Positions 42,398-52,080 of a DNA stretch of 64,000 nt are shown piece by piece. How positions within the stretch are numbered: position 1 is the first letter of the stretch; each line of letters opens with the position of its first letter. Below the pieces are notes generated by a model. It was not told the origin of the DNA and made no database searches. It saw only the letters and a program-made list of their open reading frames with translations. Position numbers and translations under genes: made by a program. The DNA comes from Patescibacteria group bacterium (lineage in GTDB: Bacteria > Patescibacteriota > Microgenomatia > UBA10105 > UBA927): NCBI GenBank assembly GCA_003545435.1, contig DPYI01000025.1, positions 20,374 through 84,373 on the forward strand, in the 5' to 3' direction.

Positions 42398-43906
42398 TTA
42401 ATTACTGCTCTTTATGGTTCGTTTTTCAATAATAAATCCTGACGGAAGTTGCCATGTTTTTTCGATGGTACCGTCTTTAATAACCGTCTCTATCCAACCC
42501 TTATGCCTCCATGGCTCTCCTGTATCCGGTTCAATCAAAAGATAAAATATACCCTTTTTTTCACTCGGGGGTATGTATCCGTATTGGCTTTGTCCGTACC
42601 ACCATATGAGATAGTCGTAGGCATATGTATAGATGGGAGGCGTAAAAACAAGAAGGCCGAATTTTTCTCCCTGAGCATCTTTAAAAATAACGTCCAGCGC
42701 ATCTTTTTTCCCCTTAATCTTATGAACACCGCCATAATCCGACAATTCATTTTGAAATGACTGATGTGTTTTTTGTCCGTATGACAGAATCATGAGTCCT
42801 AAGATGCTTACAACAATACATTTCATGATCAGCCCCTGTTTCCATGCATAAGAGGTGATAATGCCCCCTAATACGGTATATATCACTGTAAGTTCCGATA
42901 TCCACCATGGCCATAAATCGTCTTTATAAAATATAAATACAAAAAAAAGAACTGCCGGCAACAGACATAAAAATCCGATAAAACGTTTCTTAACGAGAGG
43001 AATTTTTCTGTCCATAATCATCGCAATTGATCCAGCTGCCATAAAACCTACAAGGTAAATTTTCGGAATATAGGTAACCTGAAAAGCCCGGTAAAACTCA
43101 TCGGAAAATATCATCCTGTGATTAGATAGTATCTTCAGATACTCAATGGTTGAACCAACATATCGTTTTGATCCGGTAAGGGTTTCCAATACTCCTCTGC
43201 TGTTTAGAAAATCATGCCGAATATCAAATATGATCAGCGGAAAAAGAGGTATCAAAAAGCATACTAAACCAAAAAGCAAATATCTTATTGGAATTTTTTC
43301 CTTCATGAGAAATGTTCCGAAAATGATGACTGTCGAGATAAAAAGTGAACCCGCTGTGGCTATTTCAAAATGCGCCATAAGACCTATGGTAAAAAATACC
43401 CCTAAAATATACCGGTATTTTTTTTCACAAACCAAGTAAACATTCCGCAACAAGACAACGGTAAGAAAAGGTATAACAAACGGAGGCCATGCAAATCGTG
43501 AATTAGAAATAAGAATAGGAGCAAGTGAAAGCATAAACGCAACCGCCAACACTTCTTTTTTGCTTAATAATGTATAAAAAAGCGACAGAAACAGAATAAT
43601 TATTCCGACTCCGATACCAAACATTAAAACGACTGCTCCATATGGATCGCCTTGAAAAAAGAAAAACGGAATTGCCAAAAGATAATACCATCCGGGCCCC
43701 TGAAAAAAACCTCCCCGCCCGCCCACTTCATCTCCTATAAGCGGAAATTTGTGGTCAATGACAATTGATTTTGCCGCAAGCCAATGTTTTCCCTGATCAA
43801 ACCCGAAAACATAATTCCCGCTGATAAGTTCAATCAACCGCGGCATTGCGGCAAGTATAATAATCCCCACACTGACGAGAATAACGACGAGTGCTTTTTT
43901 GTTCAT
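42398..43906 (-). CDS. GT39-like membrane glycosyltransferase, FDQG subfamily (copy 2)
   Basis: A 502-residue paralog of the preceding gene. FGFDQGKHWLAAKSIVID has D37-Q38, followed by LIGDEVGGRGGFFQGPGWYY, about eleven helices, and an outer tail with VYTYAYDYLIWWYGQSQYGY. EPDTGEPWRHKGWIETVIKD near the end is nearly the same as in copy 1, so the duplication is fairly recent or selection is strong. It starts 4 bp after the upstream GT39 stop. The acidic-loop Asp suggests an active GT-C enzyme with a lipid-linked donor. Confidence 0.77.
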   Translation of the reverse strand: MNKKALVVILVSVGIIILAAMPRLIELISGNYVFGFDQGKHWLAAKSIVIDHKFPLIGDEVGGRGGFFQGPGWYYLLAIPFFFFQGDPYGAVVLMFGIGVGIIILFLSLFYTLLSKKEVLAVAFMLSLAPILISNSRFAWPPFVIPFLTVVLLRNVYLVCEKKYRYILGVFFTIGLMAHFEIATAGSLFISTVIIFGTFLMKEKIPIRYLLFGLVCFLIPLFPLIIFDIRHDFLNSRGVLETLTGSKRYVGSTIEYLKILSNHRMIFSDEFYRAFQVTYIPKIYLVGFMAAGSIAMIMDRKIPLVKKRFIGFLCLLPAVLFFVFIFYKDDLWPWWISELTVIYTVLGGIITSYAWKQGLIMKCIVVSILGLMILSYGQKTHQSFQNELSDYGGVHKIKGKKDALDVIFKDAQGEKFGLLVFTPPIYTYAYDYLIWWYGQSQYGYIPPSEKKGIFYLLIEPDTGEPWRHKGWIETVIKDGTIEKTWQLPSGFIIEKRTIKSSN

Positions 43907-43910
43907 CTTA

Positions 43911-45611
43911 TCAGTCCTTTCTATCTTTTATTTCAATCGCTGACATGCCGTTTAAGAATGTAATATGTGCGTTATTTCCATGCGGGATTTCGCTTGTGGA
44001 ACCGACATAGAGAATACTCCCGTCAAATTCCTCGGTTTGCCAATGAAGCGGCCGGAATTCATACTTATCAAATGCATTCCCCCGCTCTGCAAAACTTCCT
44101 GATTTTGTTCCGCCTCCTTCTAAATATTTCACTGGATCGAACTGGGTATAAAACAGATAGAACATGTATGATTGTTCAAGTCCTGTTGATACGACGACCT
44201 TTTTATATTTGTTTTTTACCAACTCCGTATATGCTACTGCTTCTTTATATCCGTATTGCCAGTGCTGAGAATACTCCCTGTTCATAATAAGGAAATATTG
44301 AACACAATAGTATGTAATATTAAACAGTGCAAAACAAAAAATAACAGTCAGAAAACAATAAAAGACTATCTGCTTCATCTTTGATTTTTGATCCGTCGGC
44401 TGACGGATGATTTTTGATCTTACGAATACGATTCCAACCGCGGTAACTATTTGAAATATCGGAAGAAATACTAATGTTCGAATTGCATGCGGGAGTCCAG
44501 ACGTCGGAGCAGCAGCAATTGGAGAGATAAGAAACCAACCAAATAAAAATTGACAGACTTTTCCTTTGTTTCTTGCAAGGATATATAACCCGATAAGGAA
44601 AAACGGTAATTCCCAAATGTACAAAAGACCCATATCAGGAGCATGATGACGGGGATTGTCTCCTGTTAAAAAAAGCCATTTCAGTGAAAAATGAGACAAA
44701 TATCCTGACGCAATGGTTTTTGCATATACAAGACGTCTGTTGTCCAATAGTTCTCCCATGATGTCATGATTTTTTTTATCCTCTTCTATCTTGGGAATTG
44801 TTCTTCCCAAAAGTCCGATTTGATCGGAGAATGAACTTGTCCCTTTGAGCCGAAGCACTGCAGTTTTATCGAAAAGAACCGGAATAATCGGCAATACGGT
44901 CAAAAATCCGACGATGACGGCCCCTAATACGAATCGCCTCTTGTCTTTTGACAACAATTCCTTTCTCCATGTGACGACAAGAAGAATCACAAGAAGAGGA
45001 AGAAAAATCCTCTCGCTGTGATATGCATATAAACCAAGGCCAAACAGAAATGCCGATAAAAAAAGAAATCCCCTTTTCCGTAATCCCGCAAGGAAACACG
45101 TTACTGCCCAAATATTTATCGTAATTCCGGAATTTGCCTCAAAAGCTATTCGGGAAAACTGGATGTGCCAGGGAGAGATAGCGAGAAAAAAACTAGAGAG
45201 TAGAGCAATGAGGGCAACCGAATCTTTATAATCTTTATAATTGTTATAATTTTTATTTAATTGAACAGGAAGTACCAAGACTAAAAAATAGACTCCAACA
45301 ACAGCCAATATCCCCATAACAGCAGAGGGTAGGCGTGTTGACCACACGCTTAATCCAAATAGAGCTACGGACGGAACTGTCAAGTACGTGTATAGCGGAG
45401 GCTTATAATCATCAAATGAACGGATCGAAAGAGGAAGAAATGTTCCATATTCATCCTTTCCTGTTTTTGAAATCGAATATGCATTATATCCTAAAGCCGT
45501 TTCATCCCAATCCGGACTGGGAGGCACGTCACCCAATTGATACAATCGGAAAAAACCGGCTATCAGAACAATCAGGCTTACAAGAATCGCTTGTTTTATT
45601 TTCTCATTCAT
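43911..45611 (-). CDS. GT39 (PMT-like) membrane glycosyltransferase, DWDE subfamily (copy 1)
   Basis: A 566-residue protein. SPDWDETALGYNAYSISKTG carries the DWDE motif at 34-37; KDEYGTFLPLSIRSFDDYKP is the donor-loop region. SPWHIQFSRIAFEAN is the conserved next loop. About eleven helices precede an outer domain ending HGNNAHITFLNGMSAIEIKD. The loop just before LLSSFFLAISPWHIQFSR is encoded by a 9-bp tandem repeat (NKNYNNYKDYKD). Another loop (RSKIIRQPTDQKSK) is encoded by a hairpin flanked by direct repeats at 44383-44419. Its start overlaps the upstream paralog by 8 bp. Confidence 0.82.
   Translation of the reverse strand: MNEKIKQAILVSLIVLIAGFFRLYQLGDVPPSPDWDETALGYNAYSISKTGKDEYGTFLPLSIRSFDDYKPPLYTYLTVPSVALFGLSVWSTRLPSAVMGILAVVGVYFLVLVLPVQLNKNYNNYKDYKDSVALIALLSSFFLAISPWHIQFSRIAFEANSGITINIWAVTCFLAGLRKRGFLFLSAFLFGLGLYAYHSERIFLPLLVILLVVTWRKELLSKDKRRFVLGAVIVGFLTVLPIIPVLFDKTAVLRLKGTSSFSDQIGLLGRTIPKIEEDKKNHDIMGELLDNRRLVYAKTIASGYLSHFSLKWLFLTGDNPRHHAPDMGLLYIWELPFFLIGLYILARNKGKVCQFLFGWFLISPIAAAPTSGLPHAIRTLVFLPIFQIVTAVGIVFVRSKIIRQPTDQKSKMKQIVFYCFLTVIFCFALFNITYYCVQYFLIMNREYSQHWQYGYKEAVAYTELVKNKYKKVVVSTGLEQSYMFYLFYTQFDPVKYLEGGGTKSGSFAERGNAFDKYEFRPLHWQTEEFDGSILYVGSTSEIPHGNNAHITFLNGMSAIEIKDRKD
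44383..44419. repeat. Hairpin flanked by 11-bp direct repeats inside a GT39 gene
   Basis: GATTTTTGATC occurs at 44383-44393 and 44409-44419. Between and overlapping them ATCCGTC (44391-44397) pairs with GACGGAT (44402-44408). It encodes a polar inter-helix loop in frame. Confidence 0.75.
45226..45261. repeat. Tandem 9-bp units TTATAANNN in a GT39 loop
   Basis: TTATAATCT, TTATAATTG, TTATAATTT and a degenerate TTATTTAAT; in frame (three codons per unit). Same unit family as 32624-32668. Confidence 0.85.
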
Positions 45612-47289
45612 ATATCACGAGAATCGGATTACCGTTTAATACGTTAACCGTATGCAATATTTTTTTATCTCTTGTTTCAGTTCCTGCTGGAGCAATATAA
45701 AGACACGTACCGGTGCAATCCTCAGGCATATCGCTCGTAAAATGGTATTTCCCAAATCCATACACATGGTAAAACCCTGCTGCATCAAACGATGCGTTTT
45801 TCGTACGGAAGAATTCATGAGGATCCGTTTTATTATAGAAAAGAGTGTACATATATGGTCTGCCGATTGATCCAGTCATATATATCGTGTCATAGTTGCT
45901 TTCGATAGGTTGGATGAACTGCAGTGCTTGTTTGTATCCGTATTGCCACTCGCCGGAGAATTCCTTTGGGTAATGAACGTAATAATTGTGGAGATAATAT
46001 ATAACGCCGAAGCCATAGAAAGATGCGAGCAATAAACAAAAAGCAAACAAGAATACTTTCCTTGTCAGCTTCATTTTTATACGTAATACTGTCGTTAGTA
46101 TCCCGTATGCTGTGAATATCTGCCACGTAGGAAGGCTATTGAGGGTCCGCAGGGCATGCGGTGTCTCCCTGGCAACAGCAGCAGGGGCTATTGCCATGAT
46201 CATCCAATATAAAAGAAAGAGTGCAATTGATCGATGTTGTACCAACATCGATAATACCCCTATCGCAACAAACGGAGCTTCAATCAGATACAACTGTCCC
46301 ACATCCTGTATGGAAAATTTCGGATTTCCGTCGCCTTTTATAAATAAATATTCCGGCTGGAAATGATCAAGAAAATGGAGCATATAGCTCCTGGCATACC
46401 CAACGCGGCGGTTAAACAGTATTTTTGCCCACCATGCATGCCTGGCTTCTTCAATTCTTCTGTTGGAAACAAGAACAATCTCCGGATCACTGAAAATATT
46501 TACTTCCGTAAAACGAAGTCTGGCCTCTTTTGAGAGTAAATGAGGAATGATCGGAATCATGAAAAAAACTGCAATAATGACACCTGCTCCAAAAAAGCGC
46601 AGGTGTTTCTTTACGGCATTTCGTCCCATAAAAAGCAGTCCTCCTGCCATAAGCGGAACAAAATACCGAGCACTGTTAAACGTATAGACAGCTCCGACAA
46701 ACGGAATCCATGCTGCAATCCATAATTTCGGCCTGTCTATGGCCTTTAACACAGCGATGATTCCCAGTACGACAAAAAATAAAGCGATATTTGCCTCAAA
46801 TCCTGCCCGGGACAAATTAATATGCCATGGGGAGATTGCCAACAGCAAACTTGATAACAAAGCAATTTGAAATTTGAAATTTGAAATTTGAAATTTATTT
46901 GAAAATTGAAAATTGGATTTTGAAAATTTGCTGTTGTTAAAATCAGATCTAAATAATTCAATAACTAAAAAATACGTAAGCAGTATCGTCAGCGTCCCAA
47001 AAAGGGCAGAAGGAAAACGCACTGCAAACTCATTTAATCCAAAAACGGCAACAGATGGTACAGTAAGATAAATGCCAAGAGGCGGTTTATAATCTCCATA
47101 GGCAGTAAACGTATCCAGAGGAAAAAATCGACCATGCTCATCCTTGCCGGTTTTGAGAATCGAATAGGCATTGTACCCGATTGATACTTCGTCCCAAGAA
47201 AGAGACGGTGGATTTCCAGACAGCTGAACAGTGCGGAGAAAAAAAGCAAAAATAGTAATAATAAACAATAAGCAAAATTGCTTTTTCAT
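45604..47289 (-). CDS. GT39 (PMT-like) membrane glycosyltransferase, DWDE subfamily (copy 2)
   Basis: A protein of about 561 residues. SLSWDEVSIGYNAYSILKTG (D33-E34) and KDEHGRFFPLDTFTAYGDYK form the catalytic loop. SPWHINLSRAGFEAN follows the third helix. About eleven helices and an outer domain ending TVNVLNGNPILVIYE complete it. The loop before LLSSLLLAISPWHI is long (about 24 residues rich in F, N, S and K) and encoded by heptamers at 46864-46929. It is the first gene of the 33-kb minus-strand run; the start at 47289 fits the promoter better than 47304. Confidence 0.82.
   Translation of the reverse strand: MKKQFCLLFIITIFAFFLRTVQLSGNPPSLSWDEVSIGYNAYSILKTGKDEHGRFFPLDTFTAYGDYKPPLGIYLTVPSVAVFGLNEFAVRFPSALFGTLTILLTYFLVIELFRSDFNNSKFSKSNFQFSNKFQISNFKFQIALLSSLLLAISPWHINLSRAGFEANIALFFVVLGIIAVLKAIDRPKLWIAAWIPFVGAVYTFNSARYFVPLMAGGLLFMGRNAVKKHLRFFGAGVIIAVFFMIPIIPHLLSKEARLRFTEVNIFSDPEIVLVSNRRIEEARHAWWAKILFNRRVGYARSYMLHFLDHFQPEYLFIKGDGNPKFSIQDVGQLYLIEAPFVAIGVLSMLVQHRSIALFLLYWMIMAIAPAAVARETPHALRTLNSLPTWQIFTAYGILTTVLRIKMKLTRKVFLFAFCLLLASFYGFGVIYYLHNYYVHYPKEFSGEWQYGYKQALQFIQPIESNYDTIYMTGSIGRPYMYTLFYNKTDPHEFFRTKNASFDAAGFYHVYGFGKYHFTSDMPEDCTGTCLYIAPAGTETRDKKILHTVNVLNGNPILVIYE
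46864..46929. repeat. Tandem heptamers AATTTGA in a GT39 loop
   Basis: Four exact AATTTGA copies at 46864-46891 are followed by decayed relatives (AATTTAT, TTGAAAA, TTGAAAA and so on) to about 46929. It encodes FQFSNKFQISNFKFQ-like loop sequence. Confidence 0.85.
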
Positions 47290-47385
47290 ACAAATTACTA
47301 TCACATTGCTAAAGATATGCTTTATTGTACCATGTAATGAAAGATGGATTTATTATATACTCATAGAAGAGAAAGATTCATTACC
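47290..47385. promoter_or_regulatory. Divergent promoter region; extended -10 for the minus-strand run
   Basis: On the minus strand TGGTACAAT (47324-47332) is an extended -10 (TGn followed by TACAAT) about 35 bp before the GT39 start at 47289; no good -35 is visible, as is usual for extended -10 promoters. On the plus strand TATTAT/TATACT at 47351-47361 may serve the YfhO gene, again with a weak -35. Confidence 0.42.
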
Positions 47386-49809
47386 ATGAAACGCCTTATT
47401 CCCTACGGAATATTGATTGGAATTATTGCGTTATTTTTTTATAAAACTGTTTTGTTTCAGAAAATTCCTTTTGCAGGAGATCTGTTGCTTACAAGCTATG
47501 CGCCATGGCGCCATGTATCGTATTCCGGCTATGTTGCCGGAGCAGTTCCCTCTAAAGATCAGTATTTTGACGTCCTCAGGGAACTTTACCCATGGAAAAC
47601 CGAGGTCTTACGTCAAATTCGTGAAAAAACAATTCCTTTGTGGAATCCATACAACTTTTCCGGCGGTCCGCTTCTTGCAAATTACCAATCGCAGATTTTT
47701 TATCCCTTAACCATTCTGTATTTTTTGCTTCCCCAAATCACTGCCTGGACATTACTCATCATTCTTCAACCAATACTCGGGAGTATATTTACCTATTTAT
47801 TTGCGACATCTATCGGAATAAGTATGGGCGGGGCAATCATTGCTGCCGTCGCATTTAATTTTTCCAGCTTTGCCAATGTCTGGATGGAGTTTAATACCGT
47901 CTGGCATACAATTTTATGGCTTCCCCTCCTTCTTTATTTTGTTGAAAAGGGTATAAGAAACAAACATCTTACTGTCATTGAACAGGTTATTTTCGTTTTT
48001 GCAGTATTTTCCTCTATGACAGCAGGACACCCGCAGGATTTTATCACTATGTTCTTCTTTTTCCTCATATATAAAGCTGCGCGCATCGCATCAGTAAAAA
48101 ATTGGTCTCTCAAGGAAAAAATTATCCTTAGTACCCGCTTCCTGATGCTTACGACGATATCTTTTTTATTGGCCGCTCCGCAGCTTTTACCCACCATTGA
48201 ACTGTTCAAAAATTCTGCCCGCGTCCCCCATGACTACCAATTTGTCTTAGATACAATACTTTTCCAACCCTGGCAACTGGGTCTTATTGCAGTTCAGGAT
48301 TTTTTTGGCAATCCTGCAACAAAAACATATTTTCTTTCTGATACATATGTCGGAAAAGTACTATCGATAGGCGTTGTGGGATTATTCCTCTCGTTTTTTT
48401 CTCCCTATTCTTCAAAACGGAAATGGCATAGCACATTTTTTATTTTCGCGTGCATAGGACTGCTTCTTTTTACCTTTAATACGCCGGTTGCCCGGCTGTT
48501 TCACCGATATCCGCTACCGATCCTTTCTACAGGTGCGCCGACAAGAATCCTTTTTCTTTTTTGTCTCTCGCTTTCCGTATTGGGAGGCTTTGGTTTTGAT
48601 ACACTGTTGGGTTCAAAAAAAATTTTCTGGAAACCCTTGGTGACTATTGGGGTGATTATCGTTTTTCTTTGGGGATTTGCACTTCTTCATCCGCAATTTC
48701 CCGGTTTAACATACACCCAACAGTCCTTTTTAACCATGAAAAAGGCCATACTCTTCTCCACTGGATGTATTGGTCTTTCCATGCTTCTTATGTATGTGGG
48801 CATGTATAAACGGATTATACTTTATGGATTTATTGTTCTTCTCTGTGGAGAACTATTCTGGGGATTTAATAAATTTAATCCATTTGTCCCAAAAGAGTTT
48901 GTATACCCTGATAATCCGCTCCTAACATTTTTTCAAGAAAAGGGAGGGGTTGACCGCATATGGGGCTATGGAACAGCACAAATAGAGGCAAATTTTACGA
49001 CTCAGTACCGGCTTTTTTCTACCGACGGAACGGACCCCCTCAATCTCAAATGGTATAACGAATTTATCCAGACAAGCCGCGATGGAAATATTGCAAAAAC
49101 ATTCAACCGAACCACCAGATCCGACGCATACGTAGCACCGGGATACGGACAACGCGATTTACCCGATAATATATATAGACTGCGTGTCATGGACAGCTTG
49201 GGAGTCAAATATATTATCGACCGGACGGAAAACCCAAAAGACAACACGACATTTTCCGGTGAAAGATTTAAGGAAATCTGGCGCCAACAAGATTGGAAGG
49301 TGTATGAAAATCTCAAAGCCGCACCCAGATATTTCCTCACTGATTCGTTTCTCACCTATGATACCCCTGAGGAATTTGAACAGAAATTCTTTGATCCAAC
49401 GATCAATCCTAAACAAACAATTCTTCTTATGAAAAAGGACGGGATTAGTCTCCCTCAACACACAAAGGGGTTGGCAACTGTGGAGTTGGTTTCGTATAAG
49501 CCAAATAAAGTATTATTTAAAACGCATGCAGACTCAACCAAGCTTCTTTATCTCTCTGATACATACGATACCGGCTGGAAAGCGACTGTTGACACTATGT
49601 TAACTCCTGTCTATAGGGCAAACTATGCATTCCGTGCAGTCATCGTTCCTGCCGGGAACCATACCATCACTTTTTCCTATCAACCGGATTCATTTCTGTG
49701 GGGTATGCGGTTTATGTTTCTTGGGATAGGCTCAATAACTGCGCTTGTTGGCTTTCAATTGGTTGTTCAGCATAAAAGACGCGATGTTCAAAAAACCAAG
49801 AAAAAATAA
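47386..49809 (+). CDS. YfhO-like membrane glycosyltransferase (copy 1)
   Basis: An 807-residue protein. After helix 1 comes FAGDLLLTSYAPWRHVSYSG; LREIYPW-like LRELYPWKTEVLRQIREKTI and PLWNPYNFSGGPLLANYQS form the YfhO family signature. About twelve helices lead into a large outer domain (about 540-770) with YLSDTYDTGWKATVDTMLTP and a last helix. Bacillus YfhO acts with the GT2 protein CsbB in sugar decoration of teichoic acid, so a lipid-linked donor is likely. The start at 47386 (MKRLIPYG) is preferred over 47344. The last 78 bp overlap the convergent YfhO gene tail to tail. Confidence 0.8.
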   Translation: MKRLIPYGILIGIIALFFYKTVLFQKIPFAGDLLLTSYAPWRHVSYSGYVAGAVPSKDQYFDVLRELYPWKTEVLRQIREKTIPLWNPYNFSGGPLLANYQSQIFYPLTILYFLLPQITAWTLLIILQPILGSIFTYLFATSIGISMGGAIIAAVAFNFSSFANVWMEFNTVWHTILWLPLLLYFVEKGIRNKHLTVIEQVIFVFAVFSSMTAGHPQDFITMFFFFLIYKAARIASVKNWSLKEKIILSTRFLMLTTISFLLAAPQLLPTIELFKNSARVPHDYQFVLDTILFQPWQLGLIAVQDFFGNPATKTYFLSDTYVGKVLSIGVVGLFLSFFSPYSSKRKWHSTFFIFACIGLLLFTFNTPVARLFHRYPLPILSTGAPTRILFLFCLSLSVLGGFGFDTLLGSKKIFWKPLVTIGVIIVFLWGFALLHPQFPGLTYTQQSFLTMKKAILFSTGCIGLSMLLMYVGMYKRIILYGFIVLLCGELFWGFNKFNPFVPKEFVYPDNPLLTFFQEKGGVDRIWGYGTAQIEANFTTQYRLFSTDGTDPLNLKWYNEFIQTSRDGNIAKTFNRTTRSDAYVAPGYGQRDLPDNIYRLRVMDSLGVKYIIDRTENPKDNTTFSGERFKEIWRQQDWKVYENLKAAPRYFLTDSFLTYDTPEEFEQKFFDPTINPKQTILLMKKDGISLPQHTKGLATVELVSYKPNKVLFKTHADSTKLLYLSDTYDTGWKATVDTMLTPVYRANYAFRAVIVPAGNHTITFSYQPDSFLWGMRFMFLGIGSITALVGFQLVVQHKRRDVQKTKKK

Positions 49810-52056
49810 AGAAACAGCGCTTATCCATATTCCAATCGTATAAGACAAAGGAGTATATCTCAATACAACTTCTGATTCTCCGGCAGGCACCAATACTGCC
49901 CGAAAATTATAATTTGCCCTATAGAGATGTTCTTTTTTCCCATTCACTGTAACCGTCCAGCCCGGAGTATGCGCATCCGATATATAAAAAAGGGCAGGCG
50001 TATCGGTTATAACCAAAAAACGTTGACTGTTTACGTCAGAAGAACGGAGCTCTGCTGATCCCGTGCCTGTTGATAATTCCTTTTCTAAGGACTCCTCAAG
50101 GAGTACCGTCGTCCTCAAGTCGGTTTTTTTATTTCGTATGTCTTCAAGAATCGCCTTTCCGGACAATCCGGACTGCGCCTGATAGAAAAGGCCGAATCTC
50201 GGATGGGCATCCTTATTTATATACACATCGTGACGTTCATCTTTATAAACCGGACTAAAATTATTCTGAAATAATAAAGAGCCGAAATAAGCAATGGAGG
50301 GGTTGTTACCATCTATGGTAACAACGTAGGATACCCCTAGAACATCAAAAAGATATTTCAGGTTCTTCGTGAAAGCAAATTGATAGTTATTTGTAGGAAA
50401 ATCCTCCTGTGCTTTTCCCTCAAGAGCTTTTAATAGTTCGGCGGTTCGGGACAAATACAGCGGATTATATGTTTCTATGCTGAAAATATGTAAGACTGAA
50501 GGCACTTCACCCCCTACCAAACCATACGTTCTTTGCAGAGTCCCTTCCGTTTTTTCTCTCACAAACTGAACAACCGGAATGTCCGGATACATAAATTTAC
50601 TATTGGAAAACGTCAAAAATCGGTACCCCATCCGAAAAAGATCAAAATAGCTTAAGGCAAGAATTGCTACAACGAAGATACATCCTGTTAGGTAATATTT
50701 TTTACGTTTGTACATATATAAGCCTAGAATGACAAAAAATGTGCATGCGACAGCTACAGAAAACTTCAGGTTTCTTACCGTAGCACCGAAAAATACTATA
50801 TATGTATTCAAAACATACGCCCCGGCACATAATACCAGTATTCCGATGATATATGCCGCCGTCCATCTGAGCATCCGCCGATTATTCTGATTTTTCCGAA
50901 AAATATCCAATCCGTACCCGGAAAGAACCGCGCCTGAAAAAAGCGCGATGAAAAAAAGTCTTCCTCCTGAACCGCTTGTTACAAGGGGAATATGAAGATA
51001 TGAAAGGAGCAATCCAAACGGCCACATAGAAAATACTATGGATAGGACAAATATAATTCCAAAAAAACGGATCGTCGGATCATTTCTTATGCGCGAAAAC
51101 GCAAACAGCGTAAAAAACAGAGGCACCAGTCCGTAATATCCGCCTGTTTCGATATACCCGACATGAAGATCCATTGATGCCGGGTGGCCGAATATATCAG
51201 GAGAAAAAATCCGAAGTAACTCCTGCGGACGGATCAAGCCTTCAGAAAAAAGCGTTTTCGTCAATCCCATTCCCCTTCCTGACAAAGAAAACAGTTCTAT
51301 GCCCGGTATAAGCTGTACTGCCGCAATTCCGCATCCGATGATCATCGCACAGAAAATCATCAGAACGTCTTTCCAGGAACTTCGGTAAGATCGACCGATG
51401 AAAAAAACGAAAGCAATGACTATTCCATATTCATATGCGACCATTTGCAGGTGCCCGGCAAAGAAGGCAAACGCAATACCGATGCTAAGTCCGGTTAAGT
51501 ATACCCATTGCTTTTTTGCAAGATATTCATATGCACAGTAACAAAGAAACGGCAACCATATAAGCGTATGTCCATCCGATCCGAATTCTAAAAATCCGAC
51601 CATGAGTGAAGAATACGCAAAAGCAACTGACGCCAACAAACTTCCCCCTACGGAAACAGCTAATTTCCGCATCAAAAGATAACAGAAAAAGAATGCAAGG
51701 AAAAGCTGAAAAAACAACAATGCGTTCCACGCTGATATTTCACCGAACATGAAAAGAAGGTTAAACGGATAAAAAACCATTGGCTTCATACTCGCCATGA
51801 AAGGCATTCCGGTAAATTGATACGGATTCCATAAAGGAATTATTCCATGCGTCAAAGATGCAAATGTCATATGGCGCCAGGGATACATCTGGATAACACT
51901 ATCAAGCATGTAGGAATTTTTTATGAGAATTTGACTGGCCAATAACCAAGGAGCTGAATTGCATACAAGAAGATCAAGCGGCAGAAGTATAAGTCCAGAA
52001 AATATTGGATAGATAAAAATCAAAGACGCGATAATTCCAATAATAAATCCAACCAT
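49732..52056 (-). CDS. YfhO-like membrane glycosyltransferase (copy 2)
   Basis: A 774-residue paralog. LLPLDLLVCNSAPWLLASQI, SVIQMYPWRHMTFASLTHGI and PLWNPYQFTGMPFMASMKPM are the conserved N-terminal loops. DIFGHPASMDLHVGYIETGG matches the FFGNPAT segment of other copies. The outer domain has YISDAHTPGWTVTVNGKKEH and a final helix (IGIWISAVSLFFLG). It lies 24 bp from the upstream mannosyltransferase-like gene. It ends convergent with copy 1, overlapping by 78 bp, so both C termini are encoded on opposite strands of the same DNA. Confidence 0.8.
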   Translation of the reverse strand: MVGFIIGIIASLIFIYPIFSGLILLPLDLLVCNSAPWLLASQILIKNSYMLDSVIQMYPWRHMTFASLTHGIIPLWNPYQFTGMPFMASMKPMVFYPFNLLFMFGEISAWNALLFFQLFLAFFFCYLLMRKLAVSVGGSLLASVAFAYSSLMVGFLEFGSDGHTLIWLPFLCYCAYEYLAKKQWVYLTGLSIGIAFAFFAGHLQMVAYEYGIVIAFVFFIGRSYRSSWKDVLMIFCAMIIGCGIAAVQLIPGIELFSLSGRGMGLTKTLFSEGLIRPQELLRIFSPDIFGHPASMDLHVGYIETGGYYGLVPLFFTLFAFSRIRNDPTIRFFGIIFVLSIVFSMWPFGLLLSYLHIPLVTSGSGGRLFFIALFSGAVLSGYGLDIFRKNQNNRRMLRWTAAYIIGILVLCAGAYVLNTYIVFFGATVRNLKFSVAVACTFFVILGLYMYKRKKYYLTGCIFVVAILALSYFDLFRMGYRFLTFSNSKFMYPDIPVVQFVREKTEGTLQRTYGLVGGEVPSVLHIFSIETYNPLYLSRTAELLKALEGKAQEDFPTNNYQFAFTKNLKYLFDVLGVSYVVTIDGNNPSIAYFGSLLFQNNFSPVYKDERHDVYINKDAHPRFGLFYQAQSGLSGKAILEDIRNKKTDLRTTVLLEESLEKELSTGTGSAELRSSDVNSQRFLVITDTPALFYISDAHTPGWTVTVNGKKEHLYRANYNFRAVLVPAGESEVVLRYTPLSYTIGIWISAVSLFFLGFLNIASFMLNNQLKANKRSY

Positions 52057-52080
52057 ATAATTCAGATAGTATATCAGAAA

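Noticed and set aside
46864..46929. CRISPR-like array
   Set aside because: The units are 7 bp and directly abutting, with no spacers, and lie inside a coding sequence; no cas gene is present.
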